NCBI GenBank assembly: GCA_020543525.1
Contig: JAHYIO010000039.1
Location: forward strand, 868,001 to 932,000
Reading direction: 5' to 3'
Origin: Coriolopsis trogii
Taxonomy: Eukaryota; Basidiomycota; Agaricomycetes; Polyporales; Polyporaceae
DNA: 64,000 bases
Shown here: piece after piece, positions 60,432 through 64,000 of the stretch
Position numbering within the stretch: the stretch's first letter is position 1
Layout of the letters: each line of letters starts with the position of its first letter
Translations under genes and position numbers: made by a program
The notes under the pieces: model-generated
Told to the model about the DNA's origin: nothing
The model's input: only the letters and a program-made list of their open reading frames with translations
Database searches by the model: none

Positions 60432-63072
60432 TTAAGAACTATACGGGGGTGTAGAATCAATTTGATACAGAGAATAAGGATAATAATAAGTAGGGTGGGG
60501 CGGAAATTGTTGAAGGGGGGGTGTCGCAGTAAGAGAGACGGGGATGAAAGGTGTCGCAACTTCAGAAGAGCTTGCGGGTGATGTATTTTGGTGGGTAGAA
60601 GTGTGCATAGGGTTGAATAGAAAGTGAGAAATACTGGGAGAGGAGTGAGAATGAGGTACCCTCGCAGCAGCCGTATCGAGCTGGACAGCCGCCCCAGGTT
60701 CCGGAGTCCCCAAGCGGGGACGGCGCGTGGGAGGCTCATTCTCGTCTGGAGCCTCGGGAGCAGTGCGCTTCTGTGACGTCCGGAAGAGACCAGCGTAGCG
60801 TGGAATGTTACGATCGTCAGGATGGTCCTCAAAGTGCTTCTTCACCGCCTTCTTCAAGTCCTCCTTCGTCGCTCGTTTGCCTTGAGTTTCGACAGATATT
60901 CTGAGCTCCTTGACAATAGCTTGATAGTCGGCTGCAGTCAGCTTTGAAAATCCTCCCGTGTACGTGTAGTTGATGGCTCGGCGTTCATCTGCAAGCTGCT
61001 GTGCCTTCAGGTTGCGAGCATCCTGCTTGGCTTGCTTGGCTGCAGCCTTCCGGGCGCGTTCAGCTTCTTGAAGCCTCCAAGCCTCCAGTCCAGCCACTGA
61101 GGTGAGGCAACGAGCATTCGTTGTCAGCATGCGAGTCCTCTGTTTTTGGTTGTTCTTCTGATTCAACTTGTGTTGGAGCTCTTCCAGCTCTAGCGCAGCA
61201 ACAGCGCTATGCATTTTGGCCGCCTCGAGCTCCTTGGTGAGAGTGCTGATATGTGACTGGTGAGCATGGAGTACACGTTCGTAGGCGGCTAAGCGGACAT
61301 GGGAAGGGAGGTGTATGTTGCGGGCAATTGTGAGATCGCCATTGATGGTGTCATCGAACGTCACTGCGGTGGGGGCGGTCTGAGTCTCAATTGGTGAGAT
61401 GGACTCTGACATGGCTGCGGACAATTGGCTTGCCCGGTCCGTCGCAGTGTCGGCCCAGTGCTCTTCCGGGGGGGTAGTTGGACGATTGTCAGATGTATGA
61501 GGGGGAGGGGGAGAGGAAAGTGACTCGGAGAGGGGTGGGTTTGATATGGGAGGAGGGTCAATCAGGCTGAGTGCTTCATCGTCGGTTTTCAGATCCCAGT
61601 CATCATCCGTGTCCGACTCCATAGTTGTTGCGCTGTCATCGGACAACCCTGCATTGTTGTCATCGTCATCGTCATCGTCATCGTCATTGTCATTGCCATT
61701 CTTGTTAGCTCTAAACGTGTTGGCATGTCGGCTCGTTGTGCAAGGTGTGGCTGAGATTGTCGGCTCAGAGTTGTGGCAAGGAGGATGACTCGGATATGAG
61801 TCGGGGAGGTGAGCATGTATGGAAGTGTTCTGGCTGGGGGCATAGTCTGCAGCCTGAAAGATGTCACGATTAAGGGGGTTGAGACCACAAGCCTTGAATG
61901 CAGATCGGATGAGGTCAGGAGTTACAGACTCTGAGCGCGCAGACATGTACTCGCGCACAATGTCCTTCCGCGGCATCTCCTGCATTGACTCCGACACAAC
62001 TTCCCCACACCGTTTGACCCATGCCGATTGCAGGCGTCCGAAGATGCCAACATCGAGCGGTTGAAGCTTGTGTGTGGTGTGGGCAGGGAGGCAGATAAGC
62101 TGGATGTTGTGCTCGATCGCCAACTCGCGCATAGCCGTTGTGTCATGAGAACCGTGTCCGTCAAAAATGAGGAGGATAGGTGCGTCAGAGACCCGTTGGG
62201 ATGTGGCCTGTGGAATAAACGACCTCTTGAACCATTGCATGCACAATTTGTCATCGGTCCATCCGTTAGGGGACGTGCAGACCCTAAAAGAAGCGGTGAG
62301 TGTGGTGGGAACACAACATATGAGAAAGAACACAATGCAGAATCTCCGGATCAACGTCGAACCATTCTTGATGATAATGACCACTCCCTGCAAAGATGAA
62401 GGCAGGTTTCAAAGACTCGCCGTCTGCTCGGACGCACTCGATGACCGTTGCAAGCTCAAGGTTGGCACTTCGAAGTTTATATGCAGGACGACGTGATGCA
62501 GGAATGAGGTACTTGTACAGATCACGCTTTCGACCACCCCTCTGAATACCCTTCTCATCCATGTTGTACACGTGCTCCCATGGAATGTTGTGTGCCTTCA
62601 TCGTACTCTCCACCTTGTCAAAGTAGTCCTTGACCGCCTCCACATTGAATGCCTGCGCGCGTTTGGGATCGATGCCGGATGGCTTCCCTAAACGGATCTC
62701 AGGGTGTCGATTGATGAAGCCACGCAGCCATTTCCGGGATGGGCGTTGAGGGAGCTTGCAGATATCCTGGACTCTCTTCGCGATGGTCCGCTTGCTGAGA
62801 GGGCGGCCAGCATTGCTGAGATGCAGGACCCAGTCGACCAGAGCTTGCTCCTGTGCAGCGGTAAGGTATTGCTGGTCTTCATGGGCTTGATTCCGTGGCT
62901 TGGTCTTGCCCAAGAATCGTCGCCAGAGAGTGTCGTAAGGAACGTTGAAGCGACGCGAAGCCTCAGATATATTTGGCTGAGAGTCGGTGCCAGAGCGGAG
63001 AAAGCTGACAGCGTGAGATAGGCGATCCTCGAGCTGGGCTGCCTGGCGCTGTCTCTTGCTCAACTTTCCCAT
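60432..63072 (-). CDS. Pogo-family transposase (CENP-B HTH plus DDE_1)
   Basis: Starts at the ATG at 63072 (MGKLSKRQRQAAQLEDRL). The N-terminus has a Psq-type helix-turn-helix (SEASRRFNVPYDTLWRRFLG) and a CENP-B/Tc5-type second DNA-binding domain (RPLSKRTIAKRVQDICKLP, KWLRGFINRHPEIRL). The DDE_1 domain has catalytic Asp in NMDEKG, LLIFDGHGSH and QPLDVGIFG. One intron lies between FIFAGSGHYHQEW and TSPNGWTDDKL (acceptor TTCTTTTAG at about 62287). The C-terminal half is unusual in length: an Asp-rich run (CATCGT repeats), a coiled coil with ELEAAKMHSAVAALELEELQ, and a basic tail. The stop at 60432 is used by the longest frame; an alternative splice to another frame is possible. Confidence 0.9.
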
Positions 63073-63566
63073 ACACTGAGCAGAGACAGTAGCATCGAAA
63101 AGAGGGAGGGAATTGCTAGCACAGAGGGTGGACGGTAGTGAGCGCGACGCGAGGCGGGCCTCTCGCCCGATCTGGATCTGCTCGGCTAGGCTGACTTTCG
63201 TGCTCCGCCAACCTACTGTGGCTGAATGTCACGCCTGCACACCTCTTCTTCATCTGAAACGCTACACTTCCTCCGGATGTCCTCGGAATAGCATAAATAC
63301 ACTGTCAGGAGCATGCATCATAAGCAACGGACATTTGAGGCTGAGAGGGACAGTGTGTGGATAAGCCGAGACCAAGCAACCTCAGCTTTTCCTCGAATCC
63401 CAACTTCTTACTTTACTATCACACTCGATACCGCACCGTTTCTATTCTTTTTTTCACTCGCATATAGAAGACCATTCAAAGTATATGTGTACAATAATTT
63501 GGCACCTGTGATTGGCACAATTGTCCCTACAACACCCATTTTGCACTTCTGTTGCAGTTTCGGCGC
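63073..63566. other. Pogo 5' non-coding region
   Basis: About 490 bp between the transposase start and the right TIR. It should hold the transposase promoter. No other feature is seen. Confidence 0.45.
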
Positions 63567-63639
63567 TTTGCATTACTGGTGCAGTGATAGTATATACTGT
63601 TCTCCAGCCCGCTTGCGCCGTGAATAGGGCTGCTCAATT

Positions 63640-64000
63640 CTTGTGGACGCTGGACGTTGGACGCGTTGAGAGACTTTTGATGGGGATGATGGACTGAAGC
63701 GAGGGCAGCCGGTGGTTCGGCAAGGTGCTCGGACCCTCGTCTTGCTCCTCCCTCTCCTCCTCGAAGCTCTCGTAGCAAGCTGAACTAGCCTTGGAATAAC
63801 ATAGGAATTCTTCTGTGTTCGTGAAATAGGGCACCCTAGCCAATGCATGTCTTTCAGGGATATGCATCTTGCGGGAGATGGTGGGACAGCGTTGACGCCA
63901 CGGAAAGGGCAGAAGCGCGCGCAGGATGTCGGCTGTTCTCGCTTACACCATCGCGTCCATCAAAGTGCTCCGAACGCGTCCAACGTCCAGCGTCCACAAG
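63640..64000. mobile_element. Inverted-repeat element reaching the window edge
   Basis: CTTGTGGACGCTGGACGTTG at 63640 onward returns as its reverse complement at the last bases of the window (63973-64000). Similarity continues inward after a short mismatch (TTTGATGG). The repeat itself contains spaced GGACG units. Any target duplication on the right lies outside the window. Probably a MITE of at least 361 bp. Confidence 0.65.

Larger units (their letters stand above)
59669..63590 (-). mobile_element. Complete pogo-type DNA transposon, 3.9 kb
   Basis: 24-bp perfect terminal inverted repeats (59669-59692 and 63567-63590), starting CTATCACTGCACCAGTAATG, flanked by TA on both sides (59667-59668 and 63591-63592). 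It carries one transposase gene on the minus strand. A second MITE is nested in the non-coding part at 59852-60231. The perfect repeats and open transposase suggest recent, possibly ongoing activity. Confidence 0.92.

Noticed and set aside
61660..61710. CATCGT-type microsatellite
   Set aside because: It encodes the Asp run of the pogo transposase and is in frame.

Overview
The window looks like nuclear DNA of an Agaricomycete (mushroom-forming basidiomycete, possibly a polypore). Genes are dense and cut by many 50-60 nt GT-AG introns. Housekeeping genes sit next to families expanded in this group: FunK1 kinases, DUF6533 membrane proteins, F-box/LRR proteins, and Plavaka and pogo DNA transposons. 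Identifications come from reading translated exons by eye. No database search was run, so exon borders and exact gene ends are approximate unless a splice site is named.

Region 1-16.4 kb is mostly conserved genes. It starts with the 3' part of a TAP-like alpha/beta hydrolase (+), then UPF3 of nonsense-mediated decay (-). Two tandem F-box proteins follow (-), then MCM4 (-) and the mitochondrial Obg GTPase MTG2 (+). MCM4 and MTG2 are divergent and share a 132-bp promoter with three ACGCGT (MCB-type) boxes. A third F-box paralogue lies beyond them on the opposite strand.

Region 16.5-27.2 kb holds three tandem DUF6533-type multi-pass membrane protein genes (all -). A 470-bp hAT-like MITE with an 8-bp target duplication lies between the second and third. 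About 2 kb without a recognisable gene follows.

Region 27.2-34.8 kb has CSTF2 (CstF-64) in the + direction, a decayed cytochrome P450 (-) and an intact-looking FunK1 kinase (+).

Region 34.8-49.5 kb is a nest of mobile elements. A Plavaka-type DNA transposon seems to run between imperfect inverted ends at 34827 and 49455. It has a transposase (-), a divergent DUF6532 gene (+) and a decayed fragment of a host Cdc48 N-domain gene. The transposase is split by a 6.8-kb Copia retrotransposon with 567-bp LTRs that differ at three positions and a 5-bp target duplication. The Copia pol gene is in turn split by a 319-bp TA-flanked MITE. The order of events is Plavaka, then Copia, then MITE.

Region 49.5-64 kb has a broken FunK1 copy with a MITE in one intron. 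That MITE has 66-bp perfect inverted repeats and an extra hairpin outside each. Next come a secreted, probably GPI-anchored acid phosphatase (-), an unassigned 1.9 kb and an intact FunK1 copy (-). A complete pogo element follows (24-bp perfect TIRs, TA duplication), itself carrying a 380-bp MITE. The window ends in another inverted-repeat element.
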